Shown: positions 8,023 through 17,100 of the stretch, piece by piece
Numbering within the stretch: the first letter of the stretch is position 1
Layout: every line of letters starts with the position of its first letter
Assembly: GCA_900102115.1 (NCBI GenBank)
Contig: FNAW01000002.1
Coordinates: 682,001-746,000 of the forward strand
DNA: 64,000 nt
Source: Blastococcus fimeti
GTDB taxonomy: Bacteria > Actinomycetota > Actinomycetes > Mycobacteriales > Geodermatophilaceae
Direction of reading: 5' to 3'
Program-made: the position numbers and the translations under genes
Notes under the pieces: model-generated
Database searches by the model: none
Told to the model about the DNA's origin: nothing
Seen by the model: the letters and a program-made list of their open reading frames with translations, nothing else

Positions 8023-8979
8023 TCAGAGGTCCGGCTCGCACTCTCCGGAGCCCAGGGCTACCAGACCGGTCAGGTCGCCGGGTGCGAAGTCGGGGACGGT
8101 GCTGGTCGTCGGGTACATGAGCTGCCCGGCGTCGATCACGTGGTCCAGGCCGACCAGATGCCCGAGTTCGTGGAGGACCACGGCCCGGGCGACGGCCGCT
8201 CCGCCCGGCGTCGCGAGCAACTCGATGAACGCTGCGCCGTCCAACGACACACCTCCGGTGACGAGCACCCGGGGTCCGTCGCCGATGGAAACCCCCTGAC
8301 TGCCGGCCTCACCGATCACACCGGAGACGAAGGTCGGGTTCTCCGCCTCGGTCTCCCATGCGACGACCACTGGAGCCCAGCGGTCGCCATAGCGCTCGGG
8401 CTGATACGGCTGGCGGTCGTCGAAGGGGCGTTCAGCCGTGGCGCCGTCGTAGACGAACTGCAGACCGGTGACCTCTGCCACCCGGTCGACCGCGTCGTGG
8501 ATCAGGTCCTCCCCGCCGACCGGTCCGTTGCCCGGCCGGAGGACGTAGTGGATCGGCCGGCACGGGTCGTAGGCGACGGGGGTCGTGCCATCGTCCTGCA
8601 ACGCCGCGAACTCATGACTCCCGCCACCGGCCGGCGCAGGGAGTGGCGTACCTAGAGGGGCTTCGGCCGCTTCGTGGCCCGGGGTCGGGTGCGGGAACGC
8701 CGACGACGCCTCGGCTCCGCCGGACCAGGTCGGTCGCGGGAGCATCGCCACCCCGACGCACAGTGCGATGAGGACCGCGCTGACCAGCACAGTCCGGACG
8801 CGCGAGCGGCGACGCAGCTGCCGCGGAGTCGGAGTCGACCAGGATCGCCACTCGGTCGGTGGCGTGCGGTGCCCGGTCGCCTCGTCGAGGACCCACTGCG
8901 GCACGCGGCCCGTGGGTGACCTCGGCACCCCCGCCGGGTTCCCCGGCGCGGCCCCGTCACCTGCTCTCCACTCGCCCAC
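8023..8979 (-). CDS. Membrane-anchored matrixin-like zinc metalloprotease
   Basis: 318 residues from the GTG at 8979. A cytoplasmic basic N-terminus (WVLDEATGHRTPPTEW...) leads to one transmembrane helix (VRTVLVSAVLIALCVGVAML), then an extracytoplasmic domain with YDPCRPIHYVLRPGN and the zinc site HELGHLVGLDH (HExxHxxGxxH), followed by a Met-turn (QLMYP). This is the metzincin/matrixin signature, so it probably cleaves proteins at the outer face of the membrane. A GTG at 9027 is a possible longer start, but a 15-codon open frame (ATG 9032 to TGA 8985) ends just before 8979 and the extra residues look non-coding. Confidence 0.82.
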   Translation of the reverse strand: MGEWRAGDGAAPGNPAGVPRSPTGRVPQWVLDEATGHRTPPTEWRSWSTPTPRQLRRRSRVRTVLVSAVLIALCVGVAMLPRPTWSGGAEASSAFPHPTPGHEAAEAPLGTPLPAPAGGGSHEFAALQDDGTTPVAYDPCRPIHYVLRPGNGPVGGEDLIHDAVDRVAEVTGLQFVYDGATAERPFDDRQPYQPERYGDRWAPVVVAWETEAENPTFVSGVIGEAGSQGVSIGDGPRVLVTGGVSLDGAAFIELLATPGGAAVARAVVLHELGHLVGLDHVIDAGQLMYPTTSTVPDFAPGDLTGLVALGSGECEPDL

Positions 8980-9058
8980 TGCCCTCAGATGTACCGCTTG
9001 CAGGCGGCGGGAGCCATGGACCGGCACCCCATGGGGGGAGGCTCCGGGCCCGGAACGT

Positions 9059-9097
9059 CGACGGCCCCCGACCGCGGAAGGCGATCGGGGGCCGTCG
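9059..9097 (-). terminator. Hairpin terminator after the 47-residue gene
   Basis: Perfect 13-bp stem (9059-9071 with 9085-9097) and 13-base loop, just past the stop at 9113 in the direction of transcription. Confidence 0.65.
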
Positions 9098-9112
9098 AGG
9101 CGTGCTGGGAGT

Positions 9113-9256
9113 TCAGCGGCGCTTGGTGCCGCCGTTCTTGTTCTGGAAGTCGGCGAGCATCTTCTTGAGCTTCGCCTGGTTCTGCGGCTTGCGTGCTTCC
9201 TGGATCACCCGTGCGGCGACCCCGGACGCGATGAGCTTCCGGATCATTCCGGCCAT
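9113..9256 (-). CDS. Small conserved basic protein (47 aa)
   Basis: 47 residues starting MAGMIRKLIASG, rich in Lys, Arg and Gln with an amphipathic helical first half (KLIASGVAARVIQEARK) and a polar tail (NKNGGTKRR). The ATG at 9256 follows an excellent GAGGAG ribosome binding site at 7 bases, and a hairpin terminator follows, so a real gene is likely despite the size. The function is unknown; a membrane-surface or nucleic-acid-associated peptide is possible from its charge. Confidence 0.65.
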   Translation of the reverse strand: MAGMIRKLIASGVAARVIQEARKPQNQAKLKKMLADFQNKNGGTKRR

Positions 9257-9374
9257 GTTCGCCTCCTCAGCTGTGGACTGACATGTTCCGTGCCCCGGGA
9301 AGACACCCGCCAACCGCTGCGCGGTCGCGCACTGCGATGTCGGGCGGGCCGGCGCAGCCTCCGTGTCGACACGG

Positions 9375-9476
9375 CGACAAGGCGATCCCTCGACAAGTCC
9401 ACACAATGCGACAACCGGACGGTCCGGTTTCGGGATGAATGCGCCGGAGCCGCGGGAGGTCACGCGCGGATAACGT
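9375..9476 (+). promoter_or_regulatory. whiB upstream control region
   Basis: Within the 281-bp gap upstream of whiB are three CGACAA copies (9375, 9391, 9409), a perfect 17-bp palindrome AACCGGAC-G-GTCCGGTT at 9413-9429, and a TAACGT hexamer at 9471-9476 that could be a -10 element. Together they look like an operator-rich promoter. The proteins that bind are not known. Confidence 0.4.
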
Positions 9477-9537
9477 TACGGAGAGACGTCGGCCCGTACC
9501 GGTCCGTCACCCGCAGCCACTTCCCCTGGAGCGCCCC

Positions 9538-9879
9538 GTGTCCTCGTCCTACCGCCCGTTCCTCTCCCTGGTCACCGACACGCCTGCCGAGCCGGCCGAG
9601 GACCTGTCGTGGAGCACCCCGTGGACGGCGCCCCCGGCCGCGGACGACGAGTCGTGGCGGCTGTCCGCGCTGTGCGGCGAGACCGACCCCGAGGCGTTCT
9701 TCCCGGAGAAGGGCGGCTCCACCCGCGACGCCAAGCGCGTCTGCACCGGCTGCGACGTGCGGGCCGAGTGCCTCGAGTTCGCCCTGAGCAACGACGAGCG
9801 CTTCGGCATCTGGGGCGGGCTCTCCGAGCGCGAGCGGCGTCGCCTGCGCCTGGCCCGCCGGGACGCCATCACCGCCTGA
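9538..9879 (+). CDS. whiB2: WhiB-family iron-sulfur transcription factor (WhmD/WhiB2-like)
   Basis: 113 residues. The four cluster-binding cysteines are C46, C69, C72 and C78 (C...CxxCxxxxxC), followed by the G-[I/V]-W-G-G turn at 90-94 and a basic C-terminus (SERERRRLRLAR). The segment DPEAFFPEKGGSTRDAKRVC is close to what I remember of WhmD/WhiB2, which binds the main sigma factor and controls septation and cell division. The GTG at 9538 has GGAG at 8 bases. The assignment to the WhiB2 subgroup is from memory; the WhiB family itself is certain. Confidence 0.92.
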   Translation: MSSSYRPFLSLVTDTPAEPAEDLSWSTPWTAPPAADDESWRLSALCGETDPEAFFPEKGGSTRDAKRVCTGCDVRAECLEFALSNDERFGIWGGLSERERRRLRLARRDAITA

Positions 9880-9892
9880 CCCCGCCGCGATC

Positions 9893-9906
9893 GACCCGGC
9901 CGGGTC
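9893..9906. repeat. 14-bp palindrome between whiB and HAD gene
   Basis: GACCCGGCCGGGTC is a perfect palindrome without a loop, between the whiB stop and the -10-like TAGGAC of the next gene. It may be a weak terminator or an operator. Confidence 0.3.
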
Positions 9907-9909
9907 GGG

Positions 9910-9915
9910 TAGGAC
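9910..9915 (+). promoter_or_regulatory. -10-like hexamer for leaderless HAD gene
   Basis: TAGGAC is exactly 6 bases before the GTG at 9922, with no ribosome binding site, consistent with a leaderless transcript. Confidence 0.35.
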
Positions 9916-9921
9916 GGCGGA

Positions 9922-10443
9922 GTGACGTCTCCCCCTCCGGTCCTGCTGCTCGACGTGGACGGCGTGCTCAACGCCGTCCGGCACGACCTCCCCGAGGGCT
10001 GGCAGCGCGGCCGCTTCAACGGCTACGTCCTCTCCTGGGATCCCTCGGTGGTGGCGCGGCTGCGCGCTCTACACGAGTCCGGCCGGGTGGAGCTGCACTG
10101 GCTGACCACCTGGACCGACATGGCCGACCGGCTGCTGGCCGAGCCCCTCGGACTCCCCCGCGGACTGCGCACGCACGGCCGCGACCTCCTGCCCACCGGC
10201 TACGGCGGCTCCCTGGGCGGCATCGCGGGCTGGTGGAAGCTCGCCGCGGCACAGACCGTCGCCGAGGCCGAGCCCGACCGGCGGATCGTCTGGATCGACG
10301 ACGACCTCGCCGATCAGGCCGAGGACACCAGCGAGTGGCTCGCCGCCCACGGCCAGGTGCTGGTGGTCGCCCCGGACTACTCCACCGGGCTGACCCACGC
10401 CGAGCTCGACCGGGTGGAGGCCTGGCTCGACGGCGCCGGCTGA
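9922..10443 (+). CDS. HAD-like protein of the Swiss Army Knife RNA repair type
   Basis: 173 residues. Motif I is LLLDVDGVLN with the nucleophile-position Asp and second Asp; motif II is in HWLTTW; and the acidic motif IV reads VWIDDD. The family (PF18143, HAD domain in Swiss Army Knife RNA repair proteins) is common as a stand-alone protein in actinobacteria. A phosphatase or kinase-phosphatase role in RNA-end processing has been suggested for the domain, but the function of the stand-alone form is unknown. The start is set by the -10-like hexamer and the immediate onset of the domain. Confidence 0.72.
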   Translation: MTSPPPVLLLDVDGVLNAVRHDLPEGWQRGRFNGYVLSWDPSVVARLRALHESGRVELHWLTTWTDMADRLLAEPLGLPRGLRTHGRDLLPTGYGGSLGGIAGWWKLAAAQTVAEAEPDRRIVWIDDDLADQAEDTSEWLAAHGQVLVVAPDYSTGLTHAELDRVEAWLDGAG

Positions 10444-10520
10444 CCCACCGCGACGTCGAACGGGCTCACAGGAACTCTTCGTACGCTGGCCGTTCGACGT
10501 CGACCAGGGAGCAGCACCAC

Positions 10521-11642
10521 ATGGCCTCCTTCGAGCCGGACTCCCGCACGGCCCGGTGGCTCCGCCGCCGGCCCGCCGAACCCGTGCCTCCCGTGTACGA
10601 GCAGTACGACGGTCACGGCGAGCCCGAGCGGTACGACGAGTACGGCCGTCCCGTCCGCCGGCCGCGGTTCGACCGGCCGCCACCGGCCGGCAACGACTGG
10701 TACGGCGCGCCGCCGGACGTGGCCAACCCGCCGGTCCGGCCGGGACGCCGGGGGCGTACGGCGCCCGAGCGGCCGGTTCCGCCGGCTCTGCCGGAGGCCG
10801 GCCGCCGCGGCCGGCGGAATCGTGCCGGCCGGCCGCGCCGCCGCCTGCTCCGCCGCATCGCGAAGGTGGTGGCGGTGCTCGCCGCCGTCCAGGCGCTGCT
10901 GGTGCTCTCGCTGCGCTGGATCGACCCGCCGACGACGGCGTTCATGCTGGCCAACCCCGACGGCTCGATCCAGGAGTCGGTGCCGGTCGAGCACGTCTCC
11001 CGCACGTTCCTGGCGGCGGTCATCGCGCACGAGGACTCGCAACTCCCCTACCGCTCCGGCGCCTTCGAATGGGACGCGCTGTGGGACCGGGCGACGGCGC
11101 ACCTCTCCGGGGAGGACGACCCCTCCGGCTCCACGATCCCGCAGCAGGTCACCAAGAACCTCTTCCTCAACCAGGAGCTGAGCGCCGTCCGCAAGGCGGT
11201 CGAGGCCGCCCTGTCGATGGAGGTGGCCGCGCTGATCGACGACCGCCGGATGCTCGAGCTCTACGTCAACTACGCGCAGTTCGGCCCGACGATCTACGGC
11301 GTCTGCGCGGCGTCCTGGTACTACTTCGACGTCGCCCCGCAGGACCTGTCCCAGGCGCAGGCGGTGCAGATCGTCGGGCTGCTGCCCTCACCCGGGCACG
11401 TGCAGCGGGCACCCGGCGGCGGCATGGACTTCGAGGTGGACGACGGCCTCGGCTGGCTGTCCCGCTCGCACATGCTCAACGCCGAGGCGCGGGTGCCCCG
11501 CCACCTCGACCGGCTCGGCACCCAGCCGGTCGAGGACGTCGGCATCACCGGCTCGGCCGCCGACGAGGAGCCGTCGGGTGACGACTGCACGAGCGCACCG
11601 GCCGAGGTCACCGAGCTGATCGACGCGGAGGGCACCGGCTGA
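10521..11642 (+). CDS. mtgA: Monofunctional peptidoglycan glycosyltransferase (GT51)
   Basis: 373 residues. A long Pro/Arg/Tyr-rich cytoplasmic N-terminus of about 110 residues precedes one transmembrane helix (AKVVAVLAAVQALLVLSL) and then a GT51 domain: IAHEDSQ with the catalytic Glu, GSTIPQQVTKNLFL, and ALIDDRRMLELYVNYAQFG. No transpeptidase domain follows, so the protein polymerises lipid II glycan strands only. The ATG at 10521 follows GGGAGCAGCACCAC. The acidic C-terminal tail (DEEPSGDDC) is beyond the domain. Some conserved residues differ from E. coli MtgA (AHEDSQ for the usual ED..F), so activity is probable but not certain. Confidence 0.8.
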   Translation: MASFEPDSRTARWLRRRPAEPVPPVYEQYDGHGEPERYDEYGRPVRRPRFDRPPPAGNDWYGAPPDVANPPVRPGRRGRTAPERPVPPALPEAGRRGRRNRAGRPRRRLLRRIAKVVAVLAAVQALLVLSLRWIDPPTTAFMLANPDGSIQESVPVEHVSRTFLAAVIAHEDSQLPYRSGAFEWDALWDRATAHLSGEDDPSGSTIPQQVTKNLFLNQELSAVRKAVEAALSMEVAALIDDRRMLELYVNYAQFGPTIYGVCAASWYYFDVAPQDLSQAQAVQIVGLLPSPGHVQRAPGGGMDFEVDDGLGWLSRSHMLNAEARVPRHLDRLGTQPVEDVGITGSAADEEPSGDDCTSAPAEVTELIDAEGTG

Positions 11643-11650
11643 CGTCCGCT

Positions 11651-12286
11651 CTAGAGGTCGTCCTCCTCGTCCCAGGAGTGCGGCTCGACGGTGTGCGCGG
11701 TGAAGGTCAGCCCGTGCACGGCCGCACGGGACGTCATCTCGGCCACCAGCTCGTCGGCCCGGTCGGCCGGCCAGTACCAGTAGCCACCAAGCAGCGGATC
11801 GGCGTTGTAGAGGGTGTCCGTCTCCGCCCACTCGTCCCCCACTGGGAACGACCACAGCAGCGAGTCCGCCGCGTCGTGGGCGTCCCCGAAGCGGTGCTCC
11901 GGGGGCACCCCGAGCGCGAACTCGATCCGCAGCTGCGGCCGCTCGATCTCGGAGTACCGGTCGGTGACGTCGACGTGGGGCAGGCCGGCGACGATCGACG
12001 CGACGATCCGGTGCATCCCGTTCGCGATCCGGCCGTCCTCGGTGTCGAGGATGACCGGCTGGCGGAAGCCGCCGGCGGCGATCGCCGCCAGCGTGGTGAC
12101 GCGCTCGCGCTCGTCCGGGTCGTCGAGCATCCTCCGCCGATGGTCGGCCCAGTCGGCGCTCCCGTAGGCCGGCTGCACCCGCGCGAGGAGGTCCCCGATC
12201 GGCACCCGCCAGACCGGCCGGCCGTCCGCCGTCGGGGCGACAGCCGGCTGCGCCTGCAGCCAGCGTTCGACGTCCGTCTCGTCCAC
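11651..12286 (-). CDS. ParB-like domain protein, uncharacterised
   Basis: 211 residues from a GTG at 12286. The middle segment, GGFRQPVILDTEDGRIANGMHRI, has the look of a ParB/sulfiredoxin-like nuclease fold (a loop with GxHR), and the N-terminus gives WRVPIGDLLARVQ as the usual preceding strand. The C-terminus (DSLLWSFPVGDEWAETDTL) is acidic and unassigned. No partition role is implied: this is a single gene away from parA. It starts 2 bp after the CocE-like gene on the same strand, so they are co-transcribed. Confidence 0.6.
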   Translation of the reverse strand: MDETDVERWLQAQPAVAPTADGRPVWRVPIGDLLARVQPAYGSADWADHRRRMLDDPDERERVTTLAAIAAGGFRQPVILDTEDGRIANGMHRIVASIVAGLPHVDVTDRYSEIERPQLRIEFALGVPPEHRFGDAHDAADSLLWSFPVGDEWAETDTLYNADPLLGGYWYWPADRADELVAEMTSRAAVHGLTFTAHTVEPHSWDEEDDL

Positions 12287-12288
12287 CG

Positions 12289-13968
12289 CTAGACGGTCGG
12301 CAGGGTGATCGACGACGGCGTCGCCCCGCCGGAGCAGATCCGGTGCGTGACCGGGACGCCGTGGGTGGCCTGGCCGAGCGGCTCGCCGGTGCCGAGGTTG
12401 CGGGCGTAGCGCGGGTGCGCGCCGCCGGAGACCTGCAGCCGGATGCGGTGCCCGGCCCGGAAGCGGTGCGCGGTGTCGGGCAGCGTCGTCTCGACCGTCC
12501 GCTGCCCGAGGGCCGGCTCCTCCCCCGGCGCCGGGTCGAGCCGCACGAGCCGGTCGGTGACGTTGATCGACTTCCCGTTGGGCTGGACGTCGCAGATGCG
12601 GACGAAGAGGTCGGCGTACGGGTTGTCCGACTCGACGACGAGCCGCACGCGCACCCCGCCCTGGATCTCGACGGGCTTCCGCAGCACGCCGGTGGTGAAG
12701 GTGCGGACGTCGTCGCGGGCCTCGAGCTCACGGTTGTCCCGCTGTCCTGCACTGTTGGCGAGCACCCGCCCGCCGACCGACGGGGTCGGGGCAAGAGGGT
12801 CGTAGGTGAACGTGGTGGCCGTGGCGGCGGTCGGGACGTCGTCGTCCAGCCGCGCGTCGGCAAGGTAGAAGGTGCGCTCGGCGGGCACCGGCGGCCAGTC
12901 GGGCATCGTCCGCCAGGTGCGGGCACCGGTGACGTGCACCCGCACCCGGTCGGGGCGTTCCGGTGCCGACGGGGCGCCGGCCACGGGCAGGTGGGTGTTG
13001 AGCCAGGCGAGGCTCTCCGGCGTCGTCACCGCCGGGTCGATGCCCAGGTGGGCCCAGGGGCCGACGGTCATGGCGACGTCGACGCCGCGCTGCCGCAGGA
13101 CGCCGTACTGGTAGAGCGTCTGCTCGAGGAACCAGTCCTGCCAGCCGCCGATGAGCATCGTGGGGACGGTCGAGGAGTGCACGGCCGGAGTGGCGCGGTA
13201 CCGGTCCCAGTACGGGTCCTCGAGGTCGGGGTGGTCCAGCCACTCGTCGAACCAGGGCGCCGGGGTGCCGCCGAAGCGCTCGGCCAGCCCCTGCAGCGGC
13301 AGCTCGCCGAGGAACGGGCTCAGCCGCCGCTCCGCCCGCGACAGGCGGACGAGCCCGCGCAGGAAGCCGACCTGCTCCTGGTGGGCGACGAGGTCGGTCC
13401 AGATGGCGAGGTTGGTGAGCTGGAAGGCGCCGTCGATCAGCCCGGCCTGGGCGAGGTCGTGCGGGCCGATGTGCAGCACCATCGCCTTGAGCTCGGGCGG
13501 CGGGTCGAGAGCGAGGGCCCACTGCGTGTAGGCGAGGTAGCTGGGGCCGAGGGTGCCGAGCCGGCCGTCGAACCAGGGCTGGTCGCGCAGCCAGGCGACG
13601 GTGTCGCGGCCGTCGTGCTCCTCGTTGACGACCGGCGTGAACTCGCCGCCGGAGCCGAACGTTCCCCGGACGCTCTGCAGCACGACGGCGTAGCCGCGCT
13701 CGGCGTACGGCACGGCCATGGAGACGGCGAACCCGGCGCCGCGGCCGTACGGCGAGCGCAGCAGCACCGTCGGGTGCGGGCCCGTGCTCGTCGGCAGGTA
13801 GACGTCGGCCCGCAGGGTGGTGCCGTCGCGCATCGGGATGTCGACGCCGCGCATAACCTGGACCGGTGCCAGCGGTGCCGGCAGCTTCCACCGGCGGCCC
13901 AGCGCGGCGGCGGCGAGGCGGGCCGGGCGCGGGAGCGGCTGCGGCTGGGTGGGATCGGGCCGGGGCAC
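12289..13968 (-). CDS. CocE/NonD family hydrolase
   Basis: 559 residues. An alpha/beta-hydrolase domain carries the nucleophile motif GPSYLAYTQ (GxSYxxx), the early RSPYGRGAGF and, late in the domain, GPWAHLG with the likely catalytic His. A C-terminal jelly-roll of the PepX_C type (residues about 330-559) ends the protein. Family members include cocaine esterase, glutaryl-7-ACA acylase and X-Pro dipeptidyl peptidases; the substrate is likely an ester or amide and cannot be specified. No signal peptide is visible. The GTG at 13968 has a full AGGAGG ribosome binding site 5 bases away. Confidence 0.88.
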   Translation of the reverse strand: MPRPDPTQPQPLPRPARLAAAALGRRWKLPAPLAPVQVMRGVDIPMRDGTTLRADVYLPTSTGPHPTVLLRSPYGRGAGFAVSMAVPYAERGYAVVLQSVRGTFGSGGEFTPVVNEEHDGRDTVAWLRDQPWFDGRLGTLGPSYLAYTQWALALDPPPELKAMVLHIGPHDLAQAGLIDGAFQLTNLAIWTDLVAHQEQVGFLRGLVRLSRAERRLSPFLGELPLQGLAERFGGTPAPWFDEWLDHPDLEDPYWDRYRATPAVHSSTVPTMLIGGWQDWFLEQTLYQYGVLRQRGVDVAMTVGPWAHLGIDPAVTTPESLAWLNTHLPVAGAPSAPERPDRVRVHVTGARTWRTMPDWPPVPAERTFYLADARLDDDVPTAATATTFTYDPLAPTPSVGGRVLANSAGQRDNRELEARDDVRTFTTGVLRKPVEIQGGVRVRLVVESDNPYADLFVRICDVQPNGKSINVTDRLVRLDPAPGEEPALGQRTVETTLPDTAHRFRAGHRIRLQVSGGAHPRYARNLGTGEPLGQATHGVPVTHRICSGGATPSSITLPTV

Positions 13969-14142
13969 GAAGCCTCCTGGTCAGGGCGGCGGGGACGGCG
14001 ACCTCGGACCCTAGCCGCGGGTTCCGACGGTCTGCCTGTCGGCGGCGGCACCGAGGGCCCGCTCACCGAGACATACTGGTCCGCTTGCGTCCCACCTACC
14101 TCAGGGCACGCGACGAGCGGCCCGAACATCAGCAGCGGACGG

Positions 14143-14148
14143 TAGGAA
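14143..14148 (+). promoter_or_regulatory. -10-like hexamer upstream of giant helicase
   Basis: TAGGAA lies 6 bases before the ATG at 14155. It overlaps a possible GGAAG ribosome binding site, so either reading is possible. Confidence 0.25.
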
Positions 14149-14154
14149 GACGCA

Positions 14155-17100
14155 ATGGGTGACAGCACGGGGACCGACGGCATGCCGACCAGCACTCCGA
14201 CGCCGCCGGGCTCGGCGACGACGGTCGACCTCACGGCGACCAAGGTGCTCAGTTACCCCCTGGCGCACAACAGGGTGCCGGTCGTGTCCCGCGTGACCGT
14301 CACGAACAGCGGCACGCGCATCGAGGCAGCGACGCTGCGGCTGTCCGTCCACGACGCGGAGGGCGCGATCGGGGCACCCGTCGACCTGCTCGTCGACCTC
14401 GAGGACGGCGGCACGACCGTCCTCACCGACGTCCCGCTGCGCCTCGACCCCGCCGCCATGCTGCAGGTCGAGGAACAGCGTCCTGGCAGGGTCGAGGTCG
14501 AGGTCGTCACGGGCGATGCGGTCGTCGCCCGCGGATCCGTGCCCGTGCAGGTACTGGCCGCGGGGCAGTGGCTCGCCACGCCGTTGTCGCTGGCACTGGA
14601 GATGCTGGCCGCGCACGTGATGCCGAACCACCCCTCGATCACCGCCCTCGTCGCCGAGGCCTCGGACCTGTTGCAGGAGAGCACCGGCAGCTCGTCGGTG
14701 CAGGGCTACCAGTCCGGCGCGGGCCGCGTCGACCAGATCGTCGCCGCACTCACCGAGGCGATGCGACGGCGCACCATCCGGTACAGCGAGCCCCCGGCGA
14801 GCTGGGCCGACATGGGACAGAAGGTGCGCACGCCTGCGGAGGTCCTGGACGGACGGATCGGTACGTGCCTGGACACCGTCGTGGTGCTCGCGGCGGCGCT
14901 CGAGCAGGCCGGCATCCGCCCGCTGCTGTGGCTCGTGGACGGACATGCCTTCCTCGGCTACTGGCGCGAGGAGATCCCGGTCGAGAGCGCGGCCATGACG
15001 GACGCCGCACCGTTGGTGAACCTGGTCGACCTCGGCCTGATCGGGCTCATCGAGACGACGATGCTGACCGGTGGCGAGGAGGTCATCGCCGCCGACCTGC
15101 ACCGCCGGCCGTACACCCGGTGGCTCACCGGCGATCTCGACCAGGTCCTCGGCGTCGTCGACATCCACCGGGCGCGCCAGGACTCGATCCTGCCTCTCCC
15201 GGCCCGGACCCGGGACGCCGACGGAACCGTCCACGTCGTGGAGTACCGGCCGGCCGTGCACAGCGTGCCGCCGAACGCCGTGGCAGCCGCGGAGCGACCG
15301 GTCCCGAACGGAGGCCGGGCCGAGGTGCCGGCGCGTGTGCAGCAGTGGAAGAACGCCCTGCTGGACCTGAGCCTGCGCAACCGGCTCATCAACTACACCG
15401 AGCGGTCCGGCATCGCGCTGACGGTTCCGGACGACGGCCTGGCCCGGCTCGAGGACATGGTCGTCGGCGGTACGGCGATCAGCCTGCTGCCGTCGGACCA
15501 GATCGCACAGGTCCAGCGGGCACGAGGACTGGGCTCGGCCCGCGACCTGCCTCAGGAGCTGCTCGCAGAGACGCTCTACCAGCGCCGCGCCCTCCATGCC
15601 GACGTCGGTGAGGTCGCCTACCTCGTGCGCTTCCGCAGCCTGGCCTACAAGGCGAAGACGATCGTCGAGGAGACCGGGGCCAACAACCTGTACCTGGCGC
15701 TGGGCAGCCTGGCGTGGGAGCTGGACGGCCGCTCGCTGCGCTCGCCGCTGGTGCTGGTGCCCGTGCTGCTGACCACGACGTCGCGGGGCGGCGCGTACCG
15801 AATCTCCCTCGACGAGGCCGGCACCAGCACTCCGAACTACTGCCTGCTGGAGAAGCTCCGGCAGTTGCACGGCCTGTCGGTCCCGGGCCTCGAGGAGCCG
15901 ACCGAGGACGGTGCCGGCATCGATCTCGACGCCGCCCTCCAGGCGATGCGCGTCGCGTTGGCCGAGCGCGGCCTGCCCTACCGCGTCGAGGCGACCGCGG
16001 ACCTCGCGATCCTGCAGTTCGCCAAGTTCCGTCTCTGGAAGGACCTGGACGAGCACTGGGCCGACTTCAGCAGGAACTCGCTCGTCGACCACCTGGTGAA
16101 CGCCCCCACCCAGCCCTTCGCGGACCCGGTTCAGGCCGGCGGTGATGGCACCGACCTCGATGAACTGGCCGCGCGATGCCCCGTGCCCGGTGATGCGTCG
16201 CAGCTGCGTGCGGTCGCCGAAGCCACGGCAGGGCGGACGTTCGTGCTGGAGGGTCCGCCCGGGACCGGGAAGTCCCAGACCATCACGAACCTGCTCACGC
16301 GAGCGGTCGCGGATGGCAAGCGGGTGCTCTTCGTCGCCGAGAAGCGGGCGGCGCTGGACGTCGTCTCCCGGCGACTGGCCGCCGTCGGCATGAGTCCGTT
16401 CGCTCTGGACCTGCACGACAAGGGCAGCAAGCCCGCCGTCGTGCGGACCCAGATCCGGCAGGCGCTCGACCACGCGGTGCAGGTCGACGAGCAGGGCCTG
16501 GCCACGGAGCAGGAGAACCTGCGGTCGGCACGGCGCACGCTCGCGCGGTACGCCCAGCGGCTGCACGAGCCCAACGGTGCCGGACTGTCGCTCTACTCCG
16601 CTCGCACGGGTGAGCTGACCGCCGGCACCGAGGTTCCCGCACTGCCTGTTCCGGCCGCCTTCGTCGCGACCACGACCCCGGAGGACACGGCGGCGATCCG
16701 CCAGCTGCTGGCCGGGCTGCCCGACCTGACCGACCAGGCGCGCCCCCGGCCCGCACACCCGTGGGCCTTCGTGGACACCGCCGATGTCGACGTCGCATCC
16801 GCTCAGCGCGCGGCCCTCCGCGTCAGCGAGGCCCTTGACGCGCTGCCCGGGGACGGGCGGCTCGCGGTCACCCTCAGGGCGGTCCGGACGCCGTCCGACC
16901 TGGACGCCCTGGCCCGACTGCTCGGCGGTCCTGCCGTGGGCCTCGACGTCCTCGACGAGACCCGATCGTCGCGGTGGACAGACGCCACGCGCTCGGTCGC
17001 CGGCGAGGTTGCGGCATTCGTCGCCGCCGCGCACCCGGGCCTCGACGTCGCGACGCCCGCGGCCCTCGACCTGCCGCTGGCCGACATCCACGCCGCGGCC

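Noticed and set aside
11651..12286. Chromosome-partition ParB
   Set aside because: Only a weak ParB-like nuclease-fold resemblance; no helix-turn-helix domain and no parA or parS-like site nearby.
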